Shown here: positions 17,901-23,351 of the stretch, piece after piece
How positions within the stretch are numbered: position 1 is the stretch's first letter
How the letters are laid out: each line of letters starts with the position of its first letter
Virus record (IMG/VR): IMGVR_UViG_3300009505_000064
Coordinates: 1 to 25,787 of that record
Direction: 5' to 3' (one strand)
Length of the DNA stretch: 25,787 bases
Source of the DNA: a virus
Notes under the pieces: generated by a model
What the model was told of the DNA's origin: nothing
The model's database searches: none
The model's input: the letters and a program-made list of their open reading frames with translations, nothing else
Made by a program: the position numbers and the translations under genes

Positions 17901-19483
17901 ACAATCAGTTAAATGAAGCTGCTATAGATTTAAATCTAATATATAGTGAGGCTTTAGAGAATGTTATAACAAATAACATGAGTAGTTCAGTTATAGGTGG
18001 GTCAAGGTGGAATTATTTGAGAACTGGAGGTTATTATGCTGCCTTAGCGTCTATTCCAAGAGCTGGCGCTGAATTAGCTTCTAACGTTGCTTTTGCGGCA
18101 TTATCCACGCCAAAAGAAACTACATTAGGTATTACTAAATACGGGGATCTTAGTATGTCTAACAAAGGTCGGATGATCGTAGAAAATACACCATCAACAT
18201 CAGCAACAAAATTATATAATGACGAACAATTAGGTGGGTCAAAAACTGATTCTCAAGGTGTCACAAAAAAGAAATCTTCTCCAATAGCTAAATCAGAATT
18301 AAAGGAAAACTTAGAGTATATTGCTAGAGCGACGGGTGTAAAAGGAATTCCAAAAGCAGTAGGTAAGGTTGGAGAATTTTTAATCAGTAGGCCTGATCAA
18401 ATGATTTCAAGACCCTTATGGTTTGGAACTGTCGCAAGTACTTTTAAATCAGAGACTGGTCAAAATATAGATTTTGATAAAATTGCTGAAAACAATTCTG
18501 ATTACATGAAGAAGTATAAAGAGGCAATAGCAGTTTCTACAAGAAAAGCAGATGAAAATGTAACAATGGCAGCTACAAGTAATGATCCTTTTTCTCAAGT
18601 ATTAAAAAATCAAGCTAAACAAGGAGAAGCTGGGTATAATTTTTATAGAATGTTAAATTCATATATGTCTAAATTTAGTTTAAATGAGTACGCAACTGCT
18701 AGACAAGCTGTTGCTTCTATTGTAGGTAGAGGAGAAATGGGTTCTATAAGAGGCGTGTCAACTTTAGCTGGAGTAGGTGTTAGAATGACAATGTATGTTA
18801 TGATGTTAAGGTATTTAAATTCAGCTATGTTTGGTATGCTTGGAATTGGAGATGACGAGGATGATACGGATTATGCTGAGTTAGGTTTAAGGCAAGCAGT
18901 GGGTGCTGCCACATCTTTAATTAGCAGGGGAATGTCTGGAAACATTCCAATGATACCATTAAATTTTACTATAGAGGCTCTAAACAAAGACTATGGATAT
19001 GAAGCAGGATTAAGGTCAAATAAAGAATATACTTATGAAGACGCTCTTATTTACGCTACTATAAACCCTTCAAATGCATCTAGAAATTTACCAGAAGCAA
19101 CCCTTTACCAATTATCAGGACCTTTAAACCCTTATGCAAAGACACTGAGTAGGGCTTTTACTTTAGGGATTAGAAGTAAATATAATAAAACAGACGAAAG
19201 TCGACAGAAAAATTTAGAGAAATTATTTTCAGCTAGAACAGCTATTGAAATAGCTAACATATTCGGTGGCGTTCCTTTTTATAGAGATATAAGAAAAGGC
19301 TTTATTGAAGAACAGTATAAAGGATCAAAAGATAAAGCTCCTAATTTAAAGCTATTAAAAAAAATTGATCCAACAGAATACAAAAGACAAATGAGATTAA
19401 AAAAACAATATCAAAATAGTCCTGAGTATAAGAGATTACAAAGAATAAAAAAGAAAGAAAGAAAAATTAAGGCTTCTCTATAA
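11903..19483 (+). CDS. Giant internal virion / DNA-ejection protein (gp16-like, large polyvalent-type)
   Basis: This encodes 2526 residues and begins MDKLQALYKSYQESGLLS. The N-terminal block has two related phrases, TTFDQFKSADES and TGFDLFSSAWSEK, a start I recall from giant ejection proteins of marine phages. Hydrophobic Gly/Ala segments occur at about 485-530 and 2295-2317 (MTMYVMMLRYLNSAMFGMLG). Residues about 902-970 form an acidic low-complexity linker. Residues 1229-1249 and 1276-1295 repeat a GTTDFS...YA unit. The basic tail ends KKERKIKASL. I found no lytic transglycosylase ES/GLMQ-type motif and no DFDxD RNA-polymerase motif (only DFDGY near 12627). The probable role is injection with the genome, forming a cell-envelope channel or shielding early DNA. 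Two alternative-frame ORFs lie inside it. The role is inferred from size, order and composition. Confidence 0.7.
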   Translation: MDKLQALYKSYQESGLLSSETTFDQFKSADESVRKSLYDQGVNNKILSVETGFDLFSSAWSEKKNQVDTLPLDFPEEVTESIIETETQDGVVDSLDQPPIEYLDSDFEELKKISTRTEVPSVFQSPASIRAKMLSEQNVEIDLNKKEKLLSDFNIKKSLEKKIIDQLIIDKALQGNKNAINKLEKIAVSNPEVYKNKIKTKNLDKPFAYEDKSQLVEIEGSDLDNMYNSESLKTIKGFNLKDFDGYLNDQGYKENYLELLNEETLAEDGRSFDYSGQYNPSLAAERLKLEYLTNYVNNQIERNVESQVLNYQLNNEGKNPSLDGIKLSYSSGIDEKALTNYIEKELPVITSKLKQRDVANQELYQDMKNGDVSAVGQAFKQGWRSVEDRLASFSAGTYDFIGMDSVADEIRMSQAETELNREDFMRYAYASGKKTTVNGTQYLVDDQNQIYDTDLGIRVTNVLTPNKSKQIYADVEKNGEESSSLSLTGGAIITTGIAADVVLQLGLQRGVGIAGKGLGAFTGAFDTGKKIQKLMSYVPMKATTASAMIAQGTLFSTNLSEQTRKQALEAGLSIEKAEELSVVAGQQGYLLGTLTAPLSTQTVTMDKIFGKKATEKIATEALETYQKGGITGLKGYWNKALQKAKIYGAEGGREVFQENVQQAGQAFSIAPNVNEIAGKEIMTNTISGDEYMNTTLLSLAAGILMPFAGDISTSAKTSFNNRFRPGVAARDKMNSLYTLSQDVDKTTDLLNSQVTKGLYTEKQVQEILKDIEVFRNTVNSIPTNLSPETSLSVMSDINEIKKQEELKKQRDPAFHESIDNKINELRNNIIKKTNFDYVTKKDKLKLKEEASKELIAEAEKKGEENFEINDSQITYRAIENFNKLTPEEQIEFTDIKLKEETDAIQEPSTKKQVLPDDAGSQKEGGDSEVGLQQVGEGDTEQVITETKVEESDTKTNQISDTTTQTDTEQLAVNVAPFFDTTIESTTEAAGLRKSPEYQQYKKNLIDLGTDLGLDIEIEEAVGGYENNSGKKIREISNVVKLKNATLQQASEYAALAAALAPEVQESSIAAEYVTDDTPGITGQEYILEVSDSEGTFQALKEVGIDEYTLNESNNSLTLFKFNDSTEVDVLNKLKSLKENLDGRNIQYTAKERASIRSEYITAKERKSFLTTLRRSLIEQGREGSNLYNKVLSAINREAESQTQPVSKEEGMSVKNKIESFANRIIEQEGTTDFSDDALQFYAENQESIDKAVAQKKKNIPKNKSKERALALKIARGDTDFSNADIDLYAASEKDVQSEVEAIGKTSNETITSETYKNILDSTKSTTRKDKAKQEGENVQRKKFWKSWNKSAREKKMDLKQKRKSLNDGIKAYAKKRKGIITAAQLRAVINKINNVNLDNPVQVKKVQEYSEKVFSDADFANDVNTAIKLSGQTRKKLNTGRLGDNGNFNAAVSQLLTLPISDLDPSDLKTYNQLLSQVSKRSKDTKLDNDLINQANNLLNTIKSKEIEVESEFEFNEIKQAFVYKEGTQKIIDKILDSDVSGETIIKENSDFIENKLDALDSATLEILVNKINSAETDENVDVVDSVNDYAKNRQSLIDKTVAKSKELKLNKLTKIAQDQSVGATTLQGLNTSQLALLTGKELSELDVHLDNISEGFYTYYANKIAQKIEGNNRAVNVAPMLDIMFSTGSKFSTARQYATASVKNSLVKSKGGSKAAQSVGIRGQMIRSNPLNVMDNLFGNYKNRNIYNNTIRPTAEAHAKFKNWINEQTDIIETAESLLAPTIKEKVSAAVKRRFELTVYLLQNEFESNSNKKGTAPGVEFIEGTIAKYNEAKGQSRYNEESINLLKQILKEYSVDGQISLSKMDKSMSPKTKKALKLLQGVYSGLGELQSYATRIVRGNELDLVNQYVHHKTDYTEEAIQDASAIEYLKVMPGTKSKTSFERKGVTAIDFDPISTVLRATKNTGLDYFMSNEISTNRQGLSTLKKITGSDASKTEKQNNQLNEAAIDLNLIYSEALENVITNNMSSSVIGGSRWNYLRTGGYYAALASIPRAGAELASNVAFAALSTPKETTLGITKYGDLSMSNKGRMIVENTPSTSATKLYNDEQLGGSKTDSQGVTKKKSSPIAKSELKENLEYIARATGVKGIPKAVGKVGEFLISRPDQMISRPLWFGTVASTFKSETGQNIDFDKIAENNSDYMKKYKEAIAVSTRKADENVTMAATSNDPFSQVLKNQAKQGEAGYNFYRMLNSYMSKFSLNEYATARQAVASIVGRGEMGSIRGVSTLAGVGVRMTMYVMMLRYLNSAMFGMLGIGDDEDDTDYAELGLRQAVGAATSLISRGMSGNIPMIPLNFTIEALNKDYGYEAGLRSNKEYTYEDALIYATINPSNASRNLPEATLYQLSGPLNPYAKTLSRAFTLGIRSKYNKTDESRQKNLEKLFSARTAIEIANIFGGVPFYRDIRKGFIEEQYKGSKDKAPNLKLLKKIDPTEYKRQMRLKKQYQNSPEYKRLQRIKKKERKIKASL
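14607..14813 (+). CDS. Nested out-of-frame gene: small MPFKS-family phage protein
   Basis: This encodes 68 residues in the +1 frame relative to the giant gene that contains it. It starts MPFKSQVQRNKCYQMMQ and continues with KKRGETPKWDCSKWEKET and a KSLPKRKSKK-type end. This matches, from memory, a widespread family of small basic phage proteins of the form PFKSxAQ-x-R/K-CYAM-x(n)-RG-x(n)-W-x(n)-T-x(n)-LP-x-KK, usually separate genes near structural genes and of unknown function. A random alternative frame is unlikely to reproduce that ordered set. The containing frame is an acidic low-complexity linker whose wobble bases shift to 28 of 69 G/C within this span, from 5 of 68 just upstream. A purine-rich AAAGAAGAAACAG precedes the ATG. 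It could be a relic rather than an expressed gene. Confidence 0.6.
   Translation: MPFKSQVQRNKCYQMMQEAKKRGETPKWDCSKWEKETLSKSLPKRKSKKVTRKPIKLATRLRRQILNS
15324..15485 (+). CDS. Candidate second nested out-of-frame ORF, 53 residues
   Basis: The ATG at 15324 opens a 53-residue frame in the same alternative phase as the nested gene at 14607. The product starts MAETSNIPQKKEPQSEVNIS, then has LRKENPFLQLF, and ends with a Ser/Gly/basic stretch before TAA. It is hydrophilic with one amphipathic helix, and unlike most antisense or off-frame translations here it is not Leu/Ile/Phe junk. The codons of the giant gene over this span show raised G/C wobble (20 of 54 by hand count, against 8 of 44 just upstream), with ATC, CTC and GTC codons that are rare elsewhere in this gene. 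I do not recognise a family. The length could arise by chance, and the composition shift continues some 40 nt past the stop. Confidence 0.35.
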   Translation: MAETSNIPQKKEPQSEVNISQLRKENPFLQLFEGVSSSKVGKGQTFIIRSSQR

Positions 19484-19580
19484 CTTTATCTAGCAGTTGC
19501 TGTAGTTTTCTTATTAAATTATAATCAGGATTTGTTTTTATTTTCTCCCTTAAAATTTGTTCCCTAATTTGTGCTTTCAT
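19467..19580 (-). CDS. Small unknown helical protein, 37 residues, last gene of minus operon
   Basis: The ATG at 19580 begins 2 nt after the metallophosphatase stop. The frame runs 37 residues: MKAQIREQILREKIKTN, then PDYNLIRKLQQLLDKVIEKP, then TAA. The product is a charged amphipathic helix, a Pro-Asp turn and a second amphipathic helix, which looks like real coding sequence. Its 3' end overlaps the last 17 nt of the giant plus-strand gene tail to tail. A weak hairpin followed by TTTTCTT on the plus strand (19490-19509) lies inside it. Without this gene the space between the two arms would be unexplained. No family is recognised, and function is unknown. Confidence 0.5.
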   Translation of the reverse strand: MKAQIREQILREKIKTNPDYNLIRKLQQLLDKVIEKP

Positions 19581-19582
19581 GA

Positions 19583-20599
19583 TTAAAATATATGAGTAAG
19601 TCTAGCAACTTGTCCGTGTTCTTTTGAGTGAATAAATCCTTCAACAGCTTGCACACCTCCAACACCAAACCCATTCCTATGATGCCAGGAATCAATTCCG
19701 CTTGGAGATCTTAATGATTCTACTGTTATTCCGTGAAAATCTTTAGAAGTTTTGTGATGAACATGATGTGTATATACATATCTATGTTTTGTTTTTGCCC
19801 ATTCTAATGAAAATTCATTAGCCATAATTAAAGGAAGATCAGCTAACTTAGCTCCATCTCCGTGTGTCGTTCCTATTAAATTTTCTCCATACATAAACCC
19901 CTTACGATGTGCCATTGAACAATCAAAAGTTATATTTTTTGATTTTCTAAACCAAGATTGGATTGAATCAGATAACATAAATCCAGATATGTAATCGTGA
20001 TTACTAGGATTGTAAACAAAATGAACATCTGCTACAGACATTAAAGTTTCTAATACATCTACATATAATTTTTTGGCTGTCATAAAATTTTCATACCACA
20101 TTCCATCTGTATCTTGTGGTGTTCCTGAAGTTGTTTTTCTACTAGGAACATCTATATGTAGAATATCATTACCTCCAACAAAAAGAATTTTATCAATATT
20201 AAAACCATTTGTTTTTCTTAATATTCCTTCTACTCCTTCTTTAACTCTTTTTACTGCAATTTGAGAATTATATTCTTGTCCTGTTTCAAATGAAGAACAT
20301 AGTTTGCCTACATGAATATCAGCAGGATCAACAACTAATAAATGTCCATTCTTTTCTTTTACTCTCTTTATCTTTTTATAAGATGGAGAGTGTTTATCCA
20401 TTGATTTTATTATTTCATCTCTTAATTTAAATGGATCGTCTTTTTTGTTTTTAACATGAAGTGAAAAATGTTTGCCTTTATACCAATAGTGATTGACGTC
20501 TTCCATGGGTATCCCTTTTAAATCACATTCGCTTCTTAAGGCTCTATGTGATTTAATTAAACCAAATTCTTCTTCATTTAACCTAGGTCTATATTCCAT
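19583..20599 (-). CDS. Calcineurin-like metallophosphatase / phosphoesterase
   Basis: This encodes 338 residues and carries the ordered metal-binding motifs of the calcineurin-like superfamily: DIH at 94-96 (DxH), GGND at 142-145 (GD/N), SNHD at 199-202 (GNHD with Gly replaced by Ser), THGDG at 245-249, and a THHVHHK cluster at 277-283 in place of GHxH. The first 90 residues are a separate, probably substrate- or DNA-binding part containing KGKHFSLHVKNKK. Phage members of this family are usually annotated as DNA repair exonuclease (Mre11/SbcD-like) or nucleic-acid phosphatase, and I cannot tell which activity applies. It sits at the distal end of the replication operon, 5 nt after a small gene and 2 nt before a 37-residue gene, which fits DNA end-processing. 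The presence of all five motifs makes the family secure. Confidence 0.85.
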   Translation of the reverse strand: MEYRPRLNEEEFGLIKSHRALRSECDLKGIPMEDVNHYWYKGKHFSLHVKNKKDDPFKLRDEIIKSMDKHSPSYKKIKRVKEKNGHLLVVDPADIHVGKLCSSFETGQEYNSQIAVKRVKEGVEGILRKTNGFNIDKILFVGGNDILHIDVPSRKTTSGTPQDTDGMWYENFMTAKKLYVDVLETLMSVADVHFVYNPSNHDYISGFMLSDSIQSWFRKSKNITFDCSMAHRKGFMYGENLIGTTHGDGAKLADLPLIMANEFSLEWAKTKHRYVYTHHVHHKTSKDFHGITVESLRSPSGIDSWHHRNGFGVGGVQAVEGFIHSKEHGQVARLTHIF

Positions 20600-20604
20600 T
20601 TGTG

Positions 20605-20793
20605 TTATATGTCGTGTTCAGAAAGTTTTTGTAATTCTTTTAAGTTAGAAGTTAATTCTTTAATTGCAATGTTCATTGAATGATAATCCTGATCTATTAA
20701 AGCTTCATAAATATCATCAGTAAGTGTATTAATGTTGTTCATGGTAACATTAATAAAGTTTATAGAAGCGCTATGGTTTCTGTTTGTTATCAT
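20605..20793 (-). CDS. Small helical protein of unknown function, 62 residues (start uncertain)
   Basis: The ORF gives 62 residues ending at TAA 5 nt before the metallophosphatase ATG. The convincing part starts at the internal Met at residue 18 (ATG at 20742), MNNINTLTDDIYEALIDQD. That gives a 45-residue, acidic, helical protein ending in a Leu/Lys/Glu helix (NLKELQKLSEHD) with coiled-coil character. The first 17 residues look less like coding sequence, so 20605-20742 may be the true gene. A possible promoter lies just upstream at 20825-20854. I do not recognise a family. Its position directly before the phosphoesterase suggests a joint transcript. Confidence 0.55.
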   Translation of the reverse strand: MITNRNHSASINFINVTMNNINTLTDDIYEALIDQDYHSMNIAIKELTSNLKELQKLSEHDI

Positions 20794-20824
20794 TTGGGGA
20801 AACAGAATGTTATGACTGTTTGCT

Positions 20825-20854
20825 GCAATATAAAGTTAGCAAATAATTTTTAAA
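20825..20854 (-). promoter_or_regulatory. Possible minus-strand promoter
   Basis: Read on the minus strand, TTTA (20851-20854) is followed after 18 nt by TATATTGC (20825-20832). This is an imperfect match to the Bacteroidetes layout TTTG-N19-TAnnTTTG. It lies in the longest non-coding gap of the minus operon, about 32 nt before the first possible start of the small gene downstream. It would give the metallophosphatase end of the operon its own promoter. The AT-rich background makes chance matches likely. Confidence 0.25.
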
Positions 20855-20859
20855 CATTA

Positions 20860-20928
20860 TTAAGCGTTAAAAAGTATAAGAATACCTGTTAAAATTAATG
20901 TTAAAACCCAAGTTAATGATAATAACAT
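20860..20928 (-). CDS. Candidate hydrophobic micro-ORF, 22 residues
   Basis: The ATG at 20928 opens 22 codons, giving MLLSLTWVLTLILTGILILF followed by Asn-Ala and TAA. The whole product is one potential transmembrane helix. It starts 17 nt after the stop of the 103-residue gene and lies on the operon strand in an otherwise empty gap. Short hydrophobic frames arise easily in AT-rich DNA, so this is only a candidate. Possible roles include a membrane-targeting micropeptide, but nothing in the sequence shows it. Confidence 0.25.
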   Translation of the reverse strand: MLLSLTWVLTLILTGILILFNA

Positions 20929-20945
20929 TATAAATTTTTTTTTAT

Positions 20946-21257
20946 TTATTTTATGTGTGTATTTAAATTAATTGAATCTAAATGTGAGTTTAGCGATATT
21001 TCATAAATATCAAGCAAATGTGAAGATGAATCTTTTTCTCTTAAATAATCTACAGCAAAAAAGACAGGGGTTTTTTTTTCATTATGAACAACTCCAGTTC
21101 TTTGTTTTATATGGCCATAAGTTACAGGTAATCCATAAAGCTTATCTATTTCTTGAGCTATTTTAAATTTTACTTTACTTGAAAACTTATTTATTTGAGT
21201 TAAAAAAAACTCATCTAATTCAAACTCCTCCTCTGTATATTTCTGTTTTAACTCCAT
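20946..21257 (-). CDS. Conserved hypothetical phage protein, 103 residues
   Basis: The ATG at 21257 begins 38 nt inside the 3' end of the VRR-NUC gene, and no later ATG would save the N-terminus. The N-terminal part is acidic and helical (KYTEEEFELDEFFLTQINKF). A basic middle follows (SSKVKFKIAQEIDKLYGLP), then VTYGHIKQRTGVVHNEKKTP and a VFFAVDYLREK strand. I do not recognise a domain. The mix of charged helices and a TYGHIKQR segment could suit nucleic-acid or partner binding. It lies in a replication operon after a helicase and a nuclease. There is no membrane segment or export signal. The long overlap with the upstream gene is unusual for this operon. Confidence 0.6.
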   Translation of the reverse strand: MELKQKYTEEEFELDEFFLTQINKFSSKVKFKIAQEIDKLYGLPVTYGHIKQRTGVVHNEKKTPVFFAVDYLREKDSSSHLLDIYEISLNSHLDSINLNTHIK

Positions 21258-21465
21258 GATTTTCTAACTCTTTAAGTCTATATTTTTGTAAAGCAGAAAC
21301 TGTGCCTTTTTGTTTTTTTATTTCTGAAAATAACACATCGCAATTAGGAGGTATAGCTATCAGATCAGGAATACCATTTTTATTTGTCTTTATTAATTTT
21401 AAAACATAATAACCTTCAGCCTCTAATTCTTTAATTCTTTTACTTTGTATCTGCTGCTCTGTCAT
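21220..21465 (-). CDS. VRR-NUC domain nuclease (PD-(D/E)XK type)
   Basis: This 81-residue protein is essentially a bare VRR-NUC domain. The active-site pattern is clear: G31-I-P-D34 followed by LIAI, then E48-I-K50 (the ExK of the PD-(D/E)XK fold), then KGTVSALQ with Q60, the usual downstream glutamine. It would cut branched or flap DNA using Mg2+. Stand-alone viral VRR-NUC proteins are known as Holliday-junction-type resolvases. In phages this domain is often encoded beside an SNF2-like helicase, as here, with one 54-residue gene between. Its ATG overlaps the TGA of that small gene (ATGA), so translation is probably coupled. Its own TGA lies 38 nt inside the next gene. Confidence 0.85.
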   Translation of the reverse strand: MTEQQIQSKRIKELEAEGYYVLKLIKTNKNGIPDLIAIPPNCDVLFSEIKKQKGTVSALQKYRLKELENHGVKTEIYRGGV

Positions 21466-21626
21466 TTTTCATCATTTCTATAATAATCCAGGCATTCCTT
21501 AGCGTACTTATCAGCTTCCAAATCAGTGTATTTATCAGTTGCAATCCCATTAGGAATATCAAAATACTTGTCAAAATAGTATTCATAGCTTCCTTTTTTA
21601 AAAGGGTAATTATTCCAATTTATCAT
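21462..21626 (-). CDS. Small acidic/aromatic protein between helicase and nuclease, 54 residues
   Basis: The ATG at 21626 starts 10 nt after the helicase stop and runs 54 residues to a TGA that overlaps the nuclease start codon as ATGA. The product begins MINWNNYPFKKGSYEYYFDK and continues with an acidic, Tyr-rich helical part (TDLEADKYAKECLDYYRNDEK). The exact fit between two recognised genes and the 4-nt coupling make it a convincing gene. I recognise no family. Position suggests an accessory partner of the SNF2 helicase or VRR-NUC nuclease, but that is inference. Confidence 0.7.
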   Translation of the reverse strand: MINWNNYPFKKGSYEYYFDKYFDIPNGIATDKYTDLEADKYAKECLDYYRNDEK

Positions 21627-21636
21627 ATTTTTGTGT

Positions 21637-22875
21637 TTATAAAGTTAATAAATCTCTTTTAAAATGTTTTAATGTATAATCTTTTTTCTTGCTAACACTT
21701 TTATGTATTTTTCTTTCAATACCATCTTTAGTAAAAATCCAAAACACTTCATTATTTATTCGTGTCTTAGTTGTCATTCTATCTCTTGACTGCCAATAAC
21801 TTGTGGCGCTAAAATCAATATTATAATATACTAAACATTTTGCATTCTTTAAACTAATCCCTTCTCTTCCGCTAACAATCTGCAATGCAATAGATTTGTC
21901 TGTAGTGTTGAATGTTTCTAAATCTGTACATAAATATTCTCCATAAATTTTTTTTATAGCATTAAGCTCTTCTTTGAATTTATAAAATATACCTATCTTG
22001 TGTGTACAAAAGTTATTGTAAATAAACTCTGCTTTAAATGTGTCAAGAACCATTGAGTTTCCACTTTCAAATTTAACAGTTCCACTATACATTTGATGTA
22101 GCTTCTGCATTAGTTTAACACCTGTATCCGCCAGAATAACATCTTGCTTACCTTCAATTACCAAATATTTTTTAAGCCTATTACACAAGCTGTAAATTGA
22201 TTTGGGTGCATCAACCTCTAAAATAGTTTCTTTAATAGATGATTTGAATCCTGCTTCTGCTTGGGTATATGAAATCATATACTTTTTCATTTCATCTAAT
22301 ATAGATTGCTTTCCAACTGAATAATCATTAACCATAAATGATCCAATTCTTTTTGTTTTAACAACAACATAATCTTTAGAAAACTTATAAAAATTAGTGT
22401 ATTTTCTAAAAGGATTATTACTAATGCCGTATATCTGATGATACATTTGACTAAACGATTCAGGAGAAGGAGTGCCTGATAGCAAAATAACATATGGTTG
22501 TTTATTTTTAATTATAAACTCCTTCACTTGTTTTGCTCTTTTACTTGGTTTTGGAAAAGCGCCCATACTATGAGCTTCATCACATATAATTGCATCCCAC
22601 CCCTTTTGTTCAATCTTATGCAATGACTCGTAATTTATAATGAATATATTATAACCAGGGTTCAAAAGGTCATAATCAGATTGTATACTGCTTATAGCCC
22701 TCTTTTTGGTGATGAACAATACCTTGTTCACACTCATCATTTTATTTAAAATACCTAACGAGGTAAGTGTTTTACCTGTTCTCACCTCCATTGATAAATA
22801 TAGAAATCCATATTTCGACAAACATTTAACTCCATCGGATATAATTTTTTTTTGATAATTTCTAAATTCCATCAT
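21637..22875 (-). CDS. SNF2-like (superfamily 2) DNA helicase/translocase
   Basis: This encodes 412 residues with the helicase motifs in order: a Q-type NYQ at 7-9, Walker A M29-E-V-R-T-G-K-T36 (the phage SNF2 form ExRTGKT), DEAH at 99-102, SGTP at 133-136, and a C-terminal block at about 333-368 with SGREGISL and QSRDRM (arginine-finger motif VI). It would hydrolyse ATP to translocate on or remodel branched DNA during replication and recombination. At 412 residues it is a minimal two-lobe enzyme with no accessory domain. Its start (MMEF) overlaps the preceding 76-residue gene by 14 nt. The VRR-NUC nuclease follows one gene later, a common phage pairing that suggests joint work on DNA junctions. 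Confidence 0.9.
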   Translation of the reverse strand: MMEFRNYQKKIISDGVKCLSKYGFLYLSMEVRTGKTLTSLGILNKMMSVNKVLFITKKRAISSIQSDYDLLNPGYNIFIINYESLHKIEQKGWDAIICDEAHSMGAFPKPSKRAKQVKEFIIKNKQPYVILLSGTPSPESFSQMYHQIYGISNNPFRKYTNFYKFSKDYVVVKTKRIGSFMVNDYSVGKQSILDEMKKYMISYTQAEAGFKSSIKETILEVDAPKSIYSLCNRLKKYLVIEGKQDVILADTGVKLMQKLHQMYSGTVKFESGNSMVLDTFKAEFIYNNFCTHKIGIFYKFKEELNAIKKIYGEYLCTDLETFNTTDKSIALQIVSGREGISLKNAKCLVYYNIDFSATSYWQSRDRMTTKTRINNEVFWIFTKDGIERKIHKSVSKKKDYTLKHFKRDLLTL

Positions 22876-23092
22876 AGTAAGTTTTCATTTTTACAAGTCT
22901 ATTACATTTTTCATAATCCTCTATTTGTTCAAAGTAATAAATTAAATTATCTATTACTTCCATGGTTATTGGTTTAGTAATATCATGAGCAAAAAATTCT
23001 TTATCAACAATGCTAATTTCAGAGAAAGGAACTTGATATACGATTATCTCGTATGAATTTAGCATAGCAAAATGTAATTCATCCATAAACAT
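22862..23092 (-). CDS. Small acidic protein of unknown function, 76 residues
   Basis: This encodes 76 residues. It starts MFMDELHFAMLNSYE at 23092, or at Met3 (23086), which would shorten the overlap with the preceding gene from 14 to 8 nt. The C-terminal half holds the helical phrase DNLIYYFEQIEDYEKCNRLV. This resembles the YFE-x-x-E-x-YEKC-x-x-L helix pair of UvrB/UvrC-type interaction motifs and recurs, from memory, in small phage proteins. No enzyme motif is visible. It is TAG-terminated and overlaps the helicase start, which suggests coupling. A protein-interaction role is a guess from the helix motif. Confidence 0.6.
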   Translation of the reverse strand: MFMDELHFAMLNSYEIIVYQVPFSEISIVDKEFFAHDITKPITMEVIDNLIYYFEQIEDYEKCNRLVKMKTYYDGI

Positions 23093-23351
23093 TTCTCAGG
23101 TATTTATATGCTTTAGGTAAAGATTTAAATGCTTGTTTTTGATTTTGATATATTTGTGGCCCTAAAGTTTCTGTACTTCTGAAAGTAATTTCTTTTATTT
23201 TACAATAATGCATATCTTTTCCGTTTGTAGATATACCTCCCTTTCTAACAGCAATTTTAAATTGTTTTGAAGCCACAGGTTTTACATAAACTTGGAAATC
23301 ATTTTCAATACACCATTTAAAATCAGAAATCCATTCCTGGTAGTTTAACAT
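23079..23351 (-). CDS. Hypothetical phage protein, 90 residues
   Basis: This encodes 90 residues. The ATG at 23351 lies 29 nt inside the primase-helicase gene, and no later Met would keep the N-terminus. The product reads MLNYQEWISDFKWCIENDFQ, then a basic beta-like centre (VYVKPVASKQFKIAVRKGG), then KEITFRSTETLGPQIYQNQK and a basic C-terminal helix (FKSLPKAYKYLRNVYG). It could bind nucleic acid, given the net positive charge, but I recognise no domain. It is one of a chain of overlapping genes in the replication operon, and its stop overlaps the next start by 14 nt. Confidence 0.6.
   Translation of the reverse strand: MLNYQEWISDFKWCIENDFQVYVKPVASKQFKIAVRKGGISTNGKDMHYCKIKEITFRSTETLGPQIYQNQKQAFKSLPKAYKYLRNVYG

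Noticed and set aside
11903-19483. Giant protein as a crAss-like virion RNA polymerase
   Set aside because: No DFDxD metal-binding motif was found. The only near match is DFDGY around 12627, in an unrelated context. The gene order fits an ejection protein better.
19490-19509. Hairpin CTAGC..GC..TAG followed by TTTTCTT as terminator of the plus-strand arm
   Set aside because: The stem is only five pairs with a 2-nt bulge and is AT-poor in support. It lies inside a likely 37-codon gene, so I do not call it a terminator.
21622-21632. TATTTTTG as a plus-strand TAnnTTTG promoter
   Set aside because: It points away from the genes in this region, overlaps the start of the 54-residue gene, and such matches are common by chance in AT-rich DNA.
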